Positions 1-8,328 of a DNA stretch of 53,100 nt are shown here, piece by piece. Source of the DNA: Lachnospiraceae bacterium (lineage in GTDB: Bacteria > Bacillota > Clostridia > Lachnospirales > Lachnospiraceae); contig SVFO01000015.1 of assembly GCA_015056795.1 (NCBI GenBank), positions 1-53,100 on the forward strand, read 5' to 3'. The notes under the pieces were generated by a model. That model ran no database searches, was not told the DNA's origin, and worked only from the letters and a program-made list of their open reading frames with translations. The stretch's first letter is position 1; each line of letters starts with the position of its first letter. The translations under genes and the position numbers were made by a program.

Positions 1-41
1 ACGCGGTCTGTAACAGACCGCTTAAGTGAACGCAAAAGATA

Positions 42-76
42 GGGCTGGATGGGAGAATCCTAACCAGTCCTTTTTT
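42..76. terminator. Bidirectional intrinsic terminator
   Basis: GGGCTGG (42-48) pairs with CCAGTCC (64-70), with one G-U pair, and is followed by six T on the plus strand. On the minus strand the same stem is followed by TATCTTTT. It overlaps the stop codon of the small minus-strand gene. A second perfect 8-bp hairpin, GCGGTCTG/CAGACCGC, lies at 3-21 at the window edge and may belong to a neighbouring terminator. Confidence 0.6.
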
Positions 77-194
77 AATCCTCGGTGGTGTCCTGATCTG
101 CCGCGATGGCACTGACTACGGAGCTTACCACGGAAATAACGACTGCAAAAAGAATGATTAATAATCCTGCTCCAAGAAGAAAAATGGTTTCCAT
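75..194 (-). CDS. Small single-span membrane protein, 39 aa
   Basis: This short reading frame has an ATG at 194 with AGGAG 8 bases upstream, a TAA at 77 and a consensus-like promoter about 120 bases further up. The product has one hydrophobic segment (about residues 4-31, rich in L, I, V and A) and a short acidic tail ending DQDTTED. It is the size of single-pass small proteins that associate with larger membrane partners, but I recognise no family. It is divergent from the LuxR-type regulator. Support is promoter, ribosome binding site, membrane profile and terminator; no homology was tested. Confidence 0.6.
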   Translation of the reverse strand: METIFLLGAGLLIILFAVVISVVSSVVSAIAADQDTTED

Positions 195-312
195 AAGGGA
201 ATTCTCCTAACTTTTTAATGTTTCCTAACGGTTTTACAAAGGCATTTATCAAGACCTCGCATTAGGATTCTGTAAAGACCTTTGAAGCTTTTCATACGGT
301 TTTTCCTTTTAC

Positions 313-340
313 ATCATACCATACTTACGATAAAAATCAA
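313..340 (-). promoter_or_regulatory. Sigma-A promoter of the 39-aa membrane peptide
   Basis: On the minus strand, -35 TTGATT (335-340) and -10 TATGAT (313-318) are separated by 16 bases. Transcription would start near 306, giving a leader of about 110 nt. In the leader, CAAAGG and CCTTTG arms and two AAGACCT copies (plus-strand sense) could form a hairpin. Confidence 0.55.
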
Positions 341-456
341 GAATCAGAATGGTTCCCAAAGGGATTTTTATGAGAATGTTGAATCCTCCAGGGTTTTTTG
401 CTAGAATAAAAACGGTGGGTTTTTGGCAAAATCAAGCATTTGCGTGGGGAAAATGC

Positions 457-2916
457 ATGGAACAATTTTACTTTTCAGAGGAATTAATGAATAAGCTTGA
501 GCACATTTTAGATTGCTCGCTTTCCGTTTTGGAGGCACCTGCGGGGTATGGAAAAACCACGGCCGTCCATCGGATTTTAGACGGCAGGAAGGAGCCTGTT
601 TACTGGTATACTGCCGTGGAAAGCATTCCTGACAGTAGCTTTCGATGGTTCATTCGCCAGATCAATCTGGTGGATGAAATTACGGCGGGAAAGCTTCAGG
701 ACCTGGGGTATCTCAACCGAAGCAATGCGGAGCAGGCGGCGAAAATCCTGATGGAGCTGAAGGTGAACGAGCCGCTGACCTTAGTATTCGATAATTTTCA
801 ATTTGCTCAGGCCAACTGGCAACCGCAGGTTTTGGATAGCCTTGCAAAGCGCCGTCAGGATGGCCTTCGCACCATTTTTATTTCCCAGAATTTTGGACGA
901 CATCGGAGCGTGCTGTCCTCCCTACAGGGCTCCATCTGTTATTTCCGCGGCCGCGACCTGTTATTGAATGAGCGGGACGTAGATGCCTTTGCAAGACAGA
1001 TGGGCGTGGAGGTAGGCAGGGAGAAAATTAGGGAGATCTGCAAAAAGACGGATGGCTGGGCGGCGGCCGTTGCCCTGTGCTTGGAAAGTGGTCTGCAAAA
1101 TCGGCCGCAGGAGGGAATTCAGGATATTGAGGACCTCTTATTTGCCCTGTTCTGGAAGCGTTTGCCAGAGGCCACGCAGGATATCCTGCTTCGCCTTTGC
1201 CTTTTTGACAAGCTTTCTGAGACGATTGTGGAGGAGCTTTTGCCGCCCGAGGATTTTCAGCGGGAGGAGCTACGCCAATTGATTCACAGAATTCCCCTCA
1301 TTCGATATCAGGAGGCGAGGAGGGAGCTCTATCCCCATGAGATTATGCTGCGATTCTTACGGAATCGACTCGCGCAGACGGATGAGGAATTTCGCAGGGA
1401 GGTGTATCGAAACGCTGGCAAGGTTTACCAGAAAAATGGCATGAACCGCGCGGCCGTCAACTGCTTCTTCCATGCAGATGATGACGAGAGCATTCTTTCC
1501 TGTAAGCTTGTCTGCCTGATCACGGAGAGCTTTGATGGCATTTCCTATGCAGAGCTGGCAGAGACTGTGCTTCGGCGCTGCCCGGAGGAGATTCAGAAAA
1601 ACTATCCCTTGTCCCTGCTTAGATTGTGCTATGGTCTATATGCCGGATGTAAATTTCAGGAGTTTGAAGTACAGATGAAGCGGATCCATACGCTTTTAAA
1701 GGAATTGGACGATTCGCAAATTCTTGGCGAATGGTATCTTTTAGATGCTTTTACGGATTTCCCTGACCTGAAAAAGATGGAACAACGGTATATTAAGGCT
1801 GAGGAATTATTGGAACGACCCTCTGAGCTGTTTATAAAGGAGGAGCCATTCCTGTTTGGATGCACCTCCATGTGGTATCTGCTGTATTCCAAGCCGGGAA
1901 CGATGCTGGAGACGGCAGACGTCATGGACAGAGTGATGAAGCGGTACAACCGACTGACCAATGATCATGCAGCGGGTGCGGCAGAAATTTACCGCGGCGA
2001 GGCCTATTCTGTTCAGGGGAGATTTGAGGAATCCGACATTCAGGCCTATACGGCAGCATTTCTTGCGGAGCAGGCGGGTAATGCACCGGCGGCCTATGGT
2101 GCGGCGCTTCTTTTGGGCATCAATGCGATTTACCGCTCCGACATGCTGGGATTGCAAAAGGCCATTGATTATTTGGAGAATAAGGCACAGGGCTTTCGGT
2201 TTTTGCAGGGGAAAATGCTAAATACTTATATGGTGGAGACCGTTCGAGGATATCTTTTGGGACTCATGATGGAGACGGGGCGTTCCGCCCTTTGGACACA
2301 GGGAGAAGCAGACCAGCTGTCCGACCTGACCTTTACCACCTTTATGATTAAGACCTGTCGCATCACGGATCTTTTGCTCAAGAAGGAATACGTCAAGGCG
2401 ATCGCGTCCGTGGAAGCCTCCCTGGGGTTGGACGAGAGACTGATTTCTACCTCCACTCGCAACTTTATGTATTGCGGCCTGGCGCTTTGTTATCTGGCGA
2501 TCGGAAGGGTGATCAAGGCGTCCGAATACCTGGATCAATCCCTGACGATTGCAGGGCAGGATCATAACTATACCTTTATCGCATGCTTTCGAAAGTATTT
2601 TCAGGTGCTGTTTCTCATGCCACAGATCGCAACGAAGCATGCGAAGACCATCCGCGAGATTAAGGCGCTAAAGATCAATTATAATCGGGCGGATGAAAGC
2701 CATATCTTTGCCATGCTGGATGAGCGGACGGAGGATGAGGAGGAACTGACCGAACGCGAGCGAGAGGTGGCCAGCCTTGCGGCGAAGGGCTTGCACAATA
2801 AGGAGATCGCGAAGCGCCTGAATATATCGGAGAACACGGTAAAGCATCACCTAAAAATTGCATTCCAAAAAATGAATATCGATCGGCGTAGCAAGCTTGT
2901 GGACATGCTGAGATAG
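457..2916 (+). CDS. MalT-like STAND ATPase / LuxR-family transcriptional regulator
   Basis: An 819-aa large ATP-binding regulator of the LuxR type. The N-terminus has a P-loop, APAGYGKTT (residues 27-35), and a Walker B-like LTLVFDNF about 80 residues later, followed by a helical, TPR-like sensor region. The last 60 residues are a GerE/LuxR helix-turn-helix (LTEREREVASLAAKG, then ENTVKHHL). MalT relatives bind ATP and an inducer, oligomerise and activate promoters. I chose ATG 457 because GGGGA lies 6 bases upstream and the P-loop then sits near the N-terminus; the frame stays open upstream to 349, but that extension does not resemble the family. It stands upstream of the Tad operon and could control it, though nothing in the sequence proves this. 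Confidence 0.88.
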   Translation: MEQFYFSEELMNKLEHILDCSLSVLEAPAGYGKTTAVHRILDGRKEPVYWYTAVESIPDSSFRWFIRQINLVDEITAGKLQDLGYLNRSNAEQAAKILMELKVNEPLTLVFDNFQFAQANWQPQVLDSLAKRRQDGLRTIFISQNFGRHRSVLSSLQGSICYFRGRDLLLNERDVDAFARQMGVEVGREKIREICKKTDGWAAAVALCLESGLQNRPQEGIQDIEDLLFALFWKRLPEATQDILLRLCLFDKLSETIVEELLPPEDFQREELRQLIHRIPLIRYQEARRELYPHEIMLRFLRNRLAQTDEEFRREVYRNAGKVYQKNGMNRAAVNCFFHADDDESILSCKLVCLITESFDGISYAELAETVLRRCPEEIQKNYPLSLLRLCYGLYAGCKFQEFEVQMKRIHTLLKELDDSQILGEWYLLDAFTDFPDLKKMEQRYIKAEELLERPSELFIKEEPFLFGCTSMWYLLYSKPGTMLETADVMDRVMKRYNRLTNDHAAGAAEIYRGEAYSVQGRFEESDIQAYTAAFLAEQAGNAPAAYGAALLLGINAIYRSDMLGLQKAIDYLENKAQGFRFLQGKMLNTYMVETVRGYLLGLMMETGRSALWTQGEADQLSDLTFTTFMIKTCRITDLLLKKEYVKAIASVEASLGLDERLISTSTRNFMYCGLALCYLAIGRVIKASEYLDQSLTIAGQDHNYTFIACFRKYFQVLFLMPQIATKHAKTIREIKALKINYNRADESHIFAMLDERTEDEEELTEREREVASLAAKGLHNKEIAKRLNISENTVKHHLKIAFQKMNIDRRSKLVDMLR

Positions 2917-2945
2917 TCAGATACCACAAAAAGCAACCATGTATG

Positions 2946-2986
2946 AAGCGGATAACAAGAGGTACCCCTCCTGCTATCCGCTTTTT
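2946..2986 (+). terminator. Intrinsic terminator of the LuxR-type gene
   Basis: AAGCGGATA (2946-2954) pairs with TATCCGCTT (2975-2983), followed by a T run to 2986. A second stem, GAGG/CCTC, sits in the loop. It lies 30 bases after the stop codon. Confidence 0.85.
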
Positions 2987-3025
2987 GTAGCTCGGAAGGA
3001 AACCAAGCGACGCCGCAGGCGGCAT
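2987..3025 (+). repeat. Post-terminator hairpin repeat, copy 1
   Basis: Directly after the terminator, TAGCTCGGAAGGAAACCAAG followed by CGACGCC matches the repeats after rplA (19894) and rplL (21265). This copy keeps GAAACCAAGCGACGC and an inner GCCGCAGGCGGC hairpin but has lost the closing TTGGTTTC arm. Confidence 0.55.
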
Positions 3026-3147
3026 ATCCCTCTTTGAATTGGGTGTCGGAAACGGGTGATTAAAAATATTACCCAAAACTACCCATTTGAGTGATGCGCA
3101 GGTTGGAAACTCATTGTATGATAATTTCGGAAAGGGGGGAGTGTGGC

Positions 3148-3393
3148 ATGGAAAAGGTATTGAATAAGGTTACGCCACTTCCAGGGTTTCTTCTTGTCCT
3201 ACAGTTCTTGAATGGCAGCGTTGCCGTTGTAAATATGGCGCAGCGGGTTGGCACGGTACGGTTTGCAAAGTTATTGGATGCTGACTTTTTTGCCACGGCG
3301 AAAGCGAGTGGAGATCGAATTATATGGTCAGATGGGAAAAATCGATTAGATGCTTCCTGTGACGAGATTTTAGATATTATGATGATGGACTAA
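3148..3393 (+). CDS. DUF2442-type small protein, 81 aa
   Basis: An 81-aa protein with the profile of the DUF2442 family: an N-terminal strand (VTPLPGFLLVLQFLNGS), a central region ending FAKLLDADFF, then a conserved I-x-W (IIWSDG) and a C-terminal ILDIMM. Family members are small proteins of unknown role, often beside toxin-like DUF4160 genes; no such partner is present here. ATG 3148 follows AGGGGGGAG by about 6 bases, so the longer frame from 3091 is not needed. An imperfect hairpin, GGGTGAT/ATTACCC (3054-3074), lies upstream. Confidence 0.7.
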   Translation: MEKVLNKVTPLPGFLLVLQFLNGSVAVVNMAQRVGTVRFAKLLDADFFATAKASGDRIIWSDGKNRLDASCDEILDIMMMD

Positions 3394-3450
3394 GGGGCAT
3401 GCAATAAGACGCTTATGGGAATTAGGGGAATGGAAGAAGCGGAGGGACTT

Positions 3451-4536
3451 ATGAAAGCGATTCATTATCAGAATTTTGTAAATAAGATGGACGATGTTTT
3501 TCAGACCTATGCGGAAAAAACGGCCATTGTAGATTATGTTTCGGAGGAGATCGTAAAGAGGTACTCCTATGAAGAATTATTTGAGTATGCCATGCAGGTA
3601 AAAATGGCGCTTGCAAGGCAAAACGTGATTACAAAGGAACGCGTGGCTGTTTTGGCAAAACCGTCCGCATATAGCGCGATGCTTCTTTTGTCGCTTTCCT
3701 ATCTGGGATATGTGGCCGTGCTGCTGGACCTGTCTCTTTCCTTGGAGGAGCGAAGCCGCGCGCTTGAGGAAGCGGAGCCGTCCGCCATCATAACGACAGA
3801 AAAGCTTCTTTCTTCCTTGGAGAATAAGCTTTGGTCCTCGCATCCTGTTTTTTGCCTTCGGGGAGCAGAGGGGATCTCGCTGACCAATCCCGATCATAAG
3901 GCATGGGAAAAATCAGAGCTTCCACGGAACGAGGACGTGATTGCCATGATCTATGCTACAGACACCAATGCGGGCGTGCAGTGCGCCGAGGTCACCTGTC
4001 AGGAAATGGCATTCTATGCAAGCTTCAGCGCTCAATATGCCGAATATGACGCAAAGGCGCGCTTCCTACATATTTTACCGCAGACACAGGTTGCAGGTTA
4101 TACCATGCTGTTTATTAATTTCCTGCAGGGATCGGAGATGGCATTTGTTCCTGAAATCAGCAATGACAGTCTGACGATGGGGCTTCGCGCGTACGAGCCG
4201 ACGCACCTGGTCATGCTCCCTAAGGTGTACGAGACCATTCGTAAAAAGATTGAAACGGAGATTGAGGAGCGCCCCAAGGGTGCACAGCTGTTGTTTCATT
4301 CCTGCAAGGCACTGTCTTCAACGGTTCGGAGAGTTACGGGGCGTGGCATGAAGCACCTGATGAGACCCTTCTATGCATCAGCATTTGGCAGAAACATTCA
4401 GGTGATCGGCTGCGAGGCAGCACCCTGTCCCGTCGAGACGGTTTGTTTCTTTCAGGATATGGGCATTGATTTTTTAAACATGGGTGGTTCAACAGAGCAC
4501 CAGGCCTTTTTCAAAAAGGGAAAGGATGCTAAATAA
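3451..4536 (+). pseudogene. Truncated adenylate-forming (ANL superfamily) enzyme
   Basis: The 361-aa product matches only the N-terminal domain of acyl-CoA synthetases and related AMP-forming enzymes. Residues near 170 (IYATDTNAGVQCAEVT) align with the ATP-binding TSGTTGxPKGV loop but lack nearly all its glycines and lysine. The reading frame stops just after NMGGSTEHQAF, where intact enzymes have the YGxTE motif, so the C-terminal 150-200 residues with the catalytic lysine are missing. A terminator follows at once, so no detached remnant is present. ATG 3451 has GGAGGG 4 bases upstream. It may be a decaying gene or a catalytically dead binding domain; the open frame and good ribosome site leave the second possible. 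Confidence 0.6.
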
Positions 4537-4546
4537 TTTGTCAGGA

Positions 4547-4580
4547 AGGAAGCACTGAGTATGCAGCGCTTCCTTTTTTT
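4547..4580 (+). terminator. Intrinsic terminator
   Basis: AGGAAGC (4547-4553) and GCTTCCT (4568-4574) form the stem, followed by seven T. It closes the DUF2442/ANL unit and isolates the Tad operon. Confidence 0.85.
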
Positions 4581-4594
4581 GACATGTCGCAAAG

Positions 4595-4679
4595 CCGCGA
4601 ATTTCCTGCCTTTTTTCGATTTTTCTTTTTTATTTGTCGGGTGGTTTTCGTCAAATGGACGAAAAAACAGGAATTGCGG
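4595..4679 (+). other. Extended inverted repeat upstream of the Tad promoter
   Basis: An inner stem, TTTTCGTC (4645-4652) with GACGAAAA (4658-4665), is enclosed by a bulged outer stem: CCGC, AATT and CCTG from 4595 pair with CAGGAATTGCGG (4668-4679). It ends 9 bases before the -35 box, so it could be an activator site. No gene is seen between 4581 and 4959. Confidence 0.4.
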
Positions 4680-4687
4680 AAATTGTA

Positions 4688-4716
4688 TTGACAGTCGTTT
4701 TGTTTTGGTGTAAAGT
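4688..4716 (+). promoter_or_regulatory. Promoter of the Tad pilus operon
   Basis: A perfect -35 TTGACA (4688-4693) and a -10 TAAAGT (4711-4716) are 17 bases apart. The start site would be near 4723, more than 230 nt before the first gene. Confidence 0.7.
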
Positions 4717-4719
4717 GCA

Positions 4720-4861
4720 ATTACCTTGAAGGGGTAATCATTCTTCAAGTTCTAAGTTCTGGCTTTTCAGCCATCAAATCCCAATTTTTTTATGGGTACA
4801 GAGGCGTATTTTTTGCGCCCAAAATTTGAACCCTTCGAGAAATGGCGCCGTTTTTCGAAGG
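4720..4861 (+). promoter_or_regulatory. Structured 5' leader of the Tad operon
   Basis: Two overlapping, mutually exclusive inverted repeats lie at the presumed start site: ATTACC/GGTAAT (4720-4738) and CTTGAAG/CTTCAAG (4725-4749). Further down are GGCG/CGCC around a T run (4802-4819) and an 11-bp stem (4832-4842 with 4851-4861, one G-U pair) whose 8-base loop is TGGCGCCG. The layout suggests an RNA regulator or protein-binding leader, but I could not match it to a known riboswitch, including the two cyclic-di-GMP classes. Confidence 0.45.
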
Positions 4862-4959
4862 AGTTCTGGAAGTCGCGGACAGGAAAATTTTTTTATCGGT
4901 TTGGAGGTCGGAATCTAGAAATGACAAGGCCAAAACGGAAGGAGGAATGAAGAAAAGGA

Positions 4960-6114
4960 ATGAAGGAAGAGAAAGCGTCTCATGAGGATAAGGCAGAAGC
5001 GAAGGGACAGCTGACGGAGCTGGTACAGGATTATTTGACGCAAAAGCAAGCCATTTTAATGCAGGTAAAAAAGGGTAGCATGAGCAGGGAGGAGTTTTTG
5101 GAGGAGGTTCGCGGTCACGTGGCGCATTATTATCCTTCGCCTGTAAAGCAACAGGAGAAGCTTCTTCAGAGCTTTGAACAATATGTGTTTGGATACTCGA
5201 TTCTTTCGCCACTGATTGATGATCCAGACATATCAGACATTCGCGTGGTGGCACATGACAATATCCGCGTAAAAAAGCTCGGCGTGCGCATGGATGCAAG
5301 ACTTTCGTTTAGCTCTGAGAAGGAATATCGCCAATTTATTGATTACGTGGCGACCAAGAATCAGGTCAACGTGTCCAATGTCAATGCCATCCAAAGGTTT
5401 ACGGACAATGACAGTCACCCCGATTTTATCCTGCGCTTTACGGTATCCATGCCGCTTGTCAATACCTATGATCAGCCCTATCTCTGTATTCGTAAGGTTC
5501 CGAAGGATTTTCCCATGCTAAAAAAGCTGATGGAGAGGGAGATGCTGGACCTTAAGACGGCAGAAATGCTGGCGCTTCGGTTCCGCAGTGGATCCACCCT
5601 GATCTGTGGGGGGAATTCAAGCGGGAAGACAACTCTGTTAAATGCCTTGAAGGAGACGCTTCCTGATAATATGGCGGTGCTGGTGACGCAGCAGGCGGAT
5701 GAGCTGACCACCATGTATCACCCAGACATGATGTTTTTACATTCCTTGCCAGGAGCAGGAGAGAGTCAGGTGAACTATGACCTAAAGGACATTAGTATTG
5801 CAGGACTGACCATGGACGTGGATTTCTTTATCATCGGCGAGGTGAAGGGAGAGGAAGCGCTGTATCTTCTAAATGCCGCCTATACGGGGCAGCTCTGCGC
5901 GGCAACCATTCATGCGCCGTCTGCGGACAAGGCCTTGGAAAAGCTGGTGGACTACTGTCTCTATGATAGTAAGTACAACAGGGACGAACTCATGAAAATG
6001 ATGGATTGCTTCCAGACGGTCGTATTCATGGAGCACTACAAGGTAAAGCAGGTGTTTGCCTGCACTGGCTGGGATCGGACAACAAGAGATTTAAAGTATG
6101 TGAGCCTGCTTTAA
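4960..6114 (+). CDS. cpaF: CpaF/TadA-type secretion ATPase of the Tad pilus
   Basis: A 384-aa ATPase of the type II/IV secretion superfamily that would power pilus assembly at the inner face of the membrane. The Walker A motif GGNSSGKTT lies near residue 217, the Walker B region includes FFIIGEVKGEEA, and the His box AATIHA lies near 314. The upstream region (SPLIDDPDISDIRV) is the usual N-terminal domain. It is shorter than many CpaF proteins because the N-terminal extension is reduced. ATG 4960 is the first start after an in-frame stop, but the best Shine-Dalgarno (GGAGG, 4941-4945) is 14 bases away, so initiation may be weak or regulated. It is the first gene of the operon; no TadZ/CpaE precedes it. 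Confidence 0.9.
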   Translation: MKEEKASHEDKAEAKGQLTELVQDYLTQKQAILMQVKKGSMSREEFLEEVRGHVAHYYPSPVKQQEKLLQSFEQYVFGYSILSPLIDDPDISDIRVVAHDNIRVKKLGVRMDARLSFSSEKEYRQFIDYVATKNQVNVSNVNAIQRFTDNDSHPDFILRFTVSMPLVNTYDQPYLCIRKVPKDFPMLKKLMEREMLDLKTAEMLALRFRSGSTLICGGNSSGKTTLLNALKETLPDNMAVLVTQQADELTTMYHPDMMFLHSLPGAGESQVNYDLKDISIAGLTMDVDFFIIGEVKGEEALYLLNAAYTGQLCAATIHAPSADKALEKLVDYCLYDSKYNRDELMKMMDCFQTVVFMEHYKVKQVFACTGWDRTTRDLKYVSLL

Positions 6115-6228
6115 GTAAAGTAGGTCGATGGAATATGGGGTATCTGTAATAAATTAGACGACGCAGGAATTGCGAAGCGCGATTTTGTAGGAAGGAAAAA
6201 GGCGTAGAAAACGCGGGGAAGGAGATAC

Positions 6229-7167
6229 ATGGAGAAGGTATGGGGTGCGATTGCAGTGCTTTTGTGGCTTGGATTTTTCCTCGCTTTTTATCGCATGGGA
6301 AAGCTGAGGGCAATCCAAAGGCTCCTGCAAAAAACGAAGCGCAGTATGGACGAAGCGACGAGGAAGCGCCTGCTTGCCAGCAGAAGCAAGCTGACAAAAC
6401 TAGAGGGAGAAGAAGGCTTTTGGTTCTATCTGGAAAAACAGCTATGCTATAGCGGACTAAGGAGGAGATTTCCTTTTCTGGAGGCAGAGCGCTTTGTGCT
6501 TTTGACGGTGCTGCTTGGATGTGGGCTGTTTTTGGGAGGCCTGATGCTGGGAGGCTTGCTGACAGGAGTGTTAGCGATGGGGGGTCTTTTGGCGGCAGAA
6601 TGGTTTGTCATCACGCTTGGCAAGGCAATGGAAATGCACGCAGTCAATGAGAATTTGATGAAGCTGCTGGATTTCCTAGGGAATTATAGTGTGACGGCAG
6701 GGGACGTGATTTCTGTCTTTGGGCAGATCAGCAAATTCATGGACGAGCCATTGCAGAGTGCCCTGGAGCAATGCTGCGTCGAGGCGCAGACGACGGGCGA
6801 CGTCGGGATGGCACTGTTATCCTTGGCTGATAAGGTGGAGCATCCGCAGTTTAAGGAGCTGGTGCGAAACATTGAGGTGAGCAGCAGATACAGTGCGGAT
6901 TTTTCCGTGCTGGTACAGTTTAGCAGAAGGAGTGTTCGGGAATTCCTAAGGAGCGGGCGGGAGAGAAAGAGCCTTTTGCGCGAGGCAGGAATTAACATGG
7001 CGCTGTTATTGGGTCTGTCCGTTTTTTCACTGGTGACGGTAAATGGCCTTTTAGAGGCATCCGTCTGGGACATTTTATTTACCTCCCTTCCTGGGCGTAT
7101 CGCGCTGGGAGTTGTTTTGGGAATCGTGCTTTTGTTTGGAATGCAGGTGTATCGTTTAGAAAGCTAA
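6229..7167 (+). CDS. tadB: TadB-like pilus assembly membrane protein
   Basis: A 312-aa inner-membrane platform protein of the T2SSF (GspF/TadB) family. It has an N-terminal transmembrane span (about residues 5-24), a hydrophobic hairpin rich in G and L (about 84-128), a cytoplasmic helical domain (about 130-245; residues DFLGNYSVTAGDVISVF open the repeat) and two C-terminal spans. Such proteins bind the CpaF ATPase and couple its rotation to pilin insertion. ATG 6229 is preceded by AAGGAGA. The 114-base gap after cpaF contains a GCGAAGC mini-hairpin core (6173) and a GCGT/ACGC stem. Confidence 0.85.
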   Translation: MEKVWGAIAVLLWLGFFLAFYRMGKLRAIQRLLQKTKRSMDEATRKRLLASRSKLTKLEGEEGFWFYLEKQLCYSGLRRRFPFLEAERFVLLTVLLGCGLFLGGLMLGGLLTGVLAMGGLLAAEWFVITLGKAMEMHAVNENLMKLLDFLGNYSVTAGDVISVFGQISKFMDEPLQSALEQCCVEAQTTGDVGMALLSLADKVEHPQFKELVRNIEVSSRYSADFSVLVQFSRRSVREFLRSGRERKSLLREAGINMALLLGLSVFSLVTVNGLLEASVWDILFTSLPGRIALGVVLGIVLLFGMQVYRLES

Positions 7168-7183
7168 GCAATGGAGGAAGAAG

Positions 7184-8008
7184 ATGAGTTACTTAAGAGT
7201 GAGTGTCCTATTTACTTGTGCATTTCTCTTCTTGGGCGTACTAACTCTGGGACTGACGGGACTTCGGCGGGAACGAAGTGTCGGGGCAGGGCGTGGAAAG
7301 CTTTTATTCCGCATGGCGGAAAAGGGAAAACGTCTTGCATGGTATGGAAGAACGGAGGAGTGGCTTCTTCGGAATGGAGCCAGATATCATTTTAGCCAGA
7401 AATTAGGCCCCATGGGTTTTTTACTTCTTCGGATATTGCTTGCGATCGCAGGCTTTCTGGTGTTTTTCTTATTGGCGCCGTCCTATGGAATCTTGGCTGG
7501 TGCTGCGCTGTTTTTCCTACCGAGCGGATTGGTGCTCTACATGAATGGAAAGGACAATCTAAGGATGTTGCCTGACCTTAAGCACATGTATCATTCCTTG
7601 GAGATTCAGACAAGGGCGGGCGTGTTCGTGACGGATGCCATGGCAGAGCTCTATGGGTCTGTCAAGGAAAGACGACTGAAGCAGGCGCTTTTGGAGCTGG
7701 CGGGTGATCTTGTGATGCGGTCCGACTTGGGAGATGCCTTAGAGAGGTTTCAAAAGAAATTTGACAATCGATACGTGGACTCCCTCTGCATGATTATTCT
7801 GCAGGCGATGGAGTCAGGACAATCCGTGGATTTGCTCAGTGATCTTTCGGAGCAGATTAAAGACATGGAGGCGTCCGTATTAAGTCAAAAGAAGGAAGCG
7901 CTGGATCGCAGCGTAACCTTTTATCAACTGGGGATTTTGGTTGCGGTCATGGGCGTTGTGCTGTATGCCTGCGTCACGCAAATGTTTGCGGCGGCGACAG
8001 GCTTCTAA
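7184..8008 (+). CDS. tadC: TadC-like pilus assembly membrane protein
   Basis: A 274-aa second platform protein of the T2SSF family, paired with TadB. A leading span (about residues 5-25), a central hydrophobic pair (about 82-118), a cytoplasmic helical domain (DLKHMYHSLEIQTRAGVFV onward) and a C-terminal span (VTFYQLGILVAVMGVVLYA) are visible. It starts 16 bases after tadB, with a purine-rich GGAGGAAG site. TadB and TadC normally form a heteromeric base for the pilus. Confidence 0.85.
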   Translation: MSYLRVSVLFTCAFLFLGVLTLGLTGLRRERSVGAGRGKLLFRMAEKGKRLAWYGRTEEWLLRNGARYHFSQKLGPMGFLLLRILLAIAGFLVFFLLAPSYGILAGAALFFLPSGLVLYMNGKDNLRMLPDLKHMYHSLEIQTRAGVFVTDAMAELYGSVKERRLKQALLELAGDLVMRSDLGDALERFQKKFDNRYVDSLCMIILQAMESGQSVDLLSDLSEQIKDMEASVLSQKKEALDRSVTFYQLGILVAVMGVVLYACVTQMFAAATGF

Positions 8009-8031
8009 AAAAGAAAATGGAGGGTGATGTT

Positions 8032-8316
8032 ATGAATCAGATTTATGTTGCTTTGAACGGAGTAAAAACTTGGGTTTCTGGATGTAAGGTTGGCCTTGCG
8101 TTAGCCATGGAGGCAGAGCGGTGGAAGAAAAAGCTGCAGGCGAGCGCCGAGGTGATGGATCCGGGAATTGACGGTATTTTGGTAACGGTAGGTCTTTGCA
8201 TCATTGCGCTTCTGCTTTGTGTTGTGATGAAGGATAGCTTAACCACCTTTATTCAGACGATTGTGTCTTCCATGCAGACAAAGGCTACGGGAATTCTGAC
8301 TGGTCCGACGTCATAG
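8032..8316 (+). CDS. Flp-like major pilin candidate, 94 aa
   Basis: A 94-aa protein with a single hydrophobic segment (about residues 51-67, ILVTVGLCIIALLLCVV) after a polar N-terminal half of about 50 residues. Its size, single span and position right after tadC fit an Flp-type pilin subunit. The canonical G/xxxxE cleavage motif is not obvious; the DPGIDG just before the span is the likeliest processing region. ATG 8032 is chosen because GGAGGG lies 8 bases upstream, over an alternative ATG at 8017. The leader is longer than in typical Flp pilins, so this may be a divergent Firmicutes pilin. Confidence 0.65.
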   Translation: MNQIYVALNGVKTWVSGCKVGLALAMEAERWKKKLQASAEVMDPGIDGILVTVGLCIIALLLCVVMKDSLTTFIQTIVSSMQTKATGILTGPTS

Positions 8317-8328
8317 GAGGTGAGCGCC

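Noticed and set aside
4720..4959. Cyclic-di-GMP riboswitch before the Tad operon
   Set aside because: Expected because of the pilus and the diguanylate cyclase in the window, but the conserved GEMM-I and GEMM-II elements are not present.
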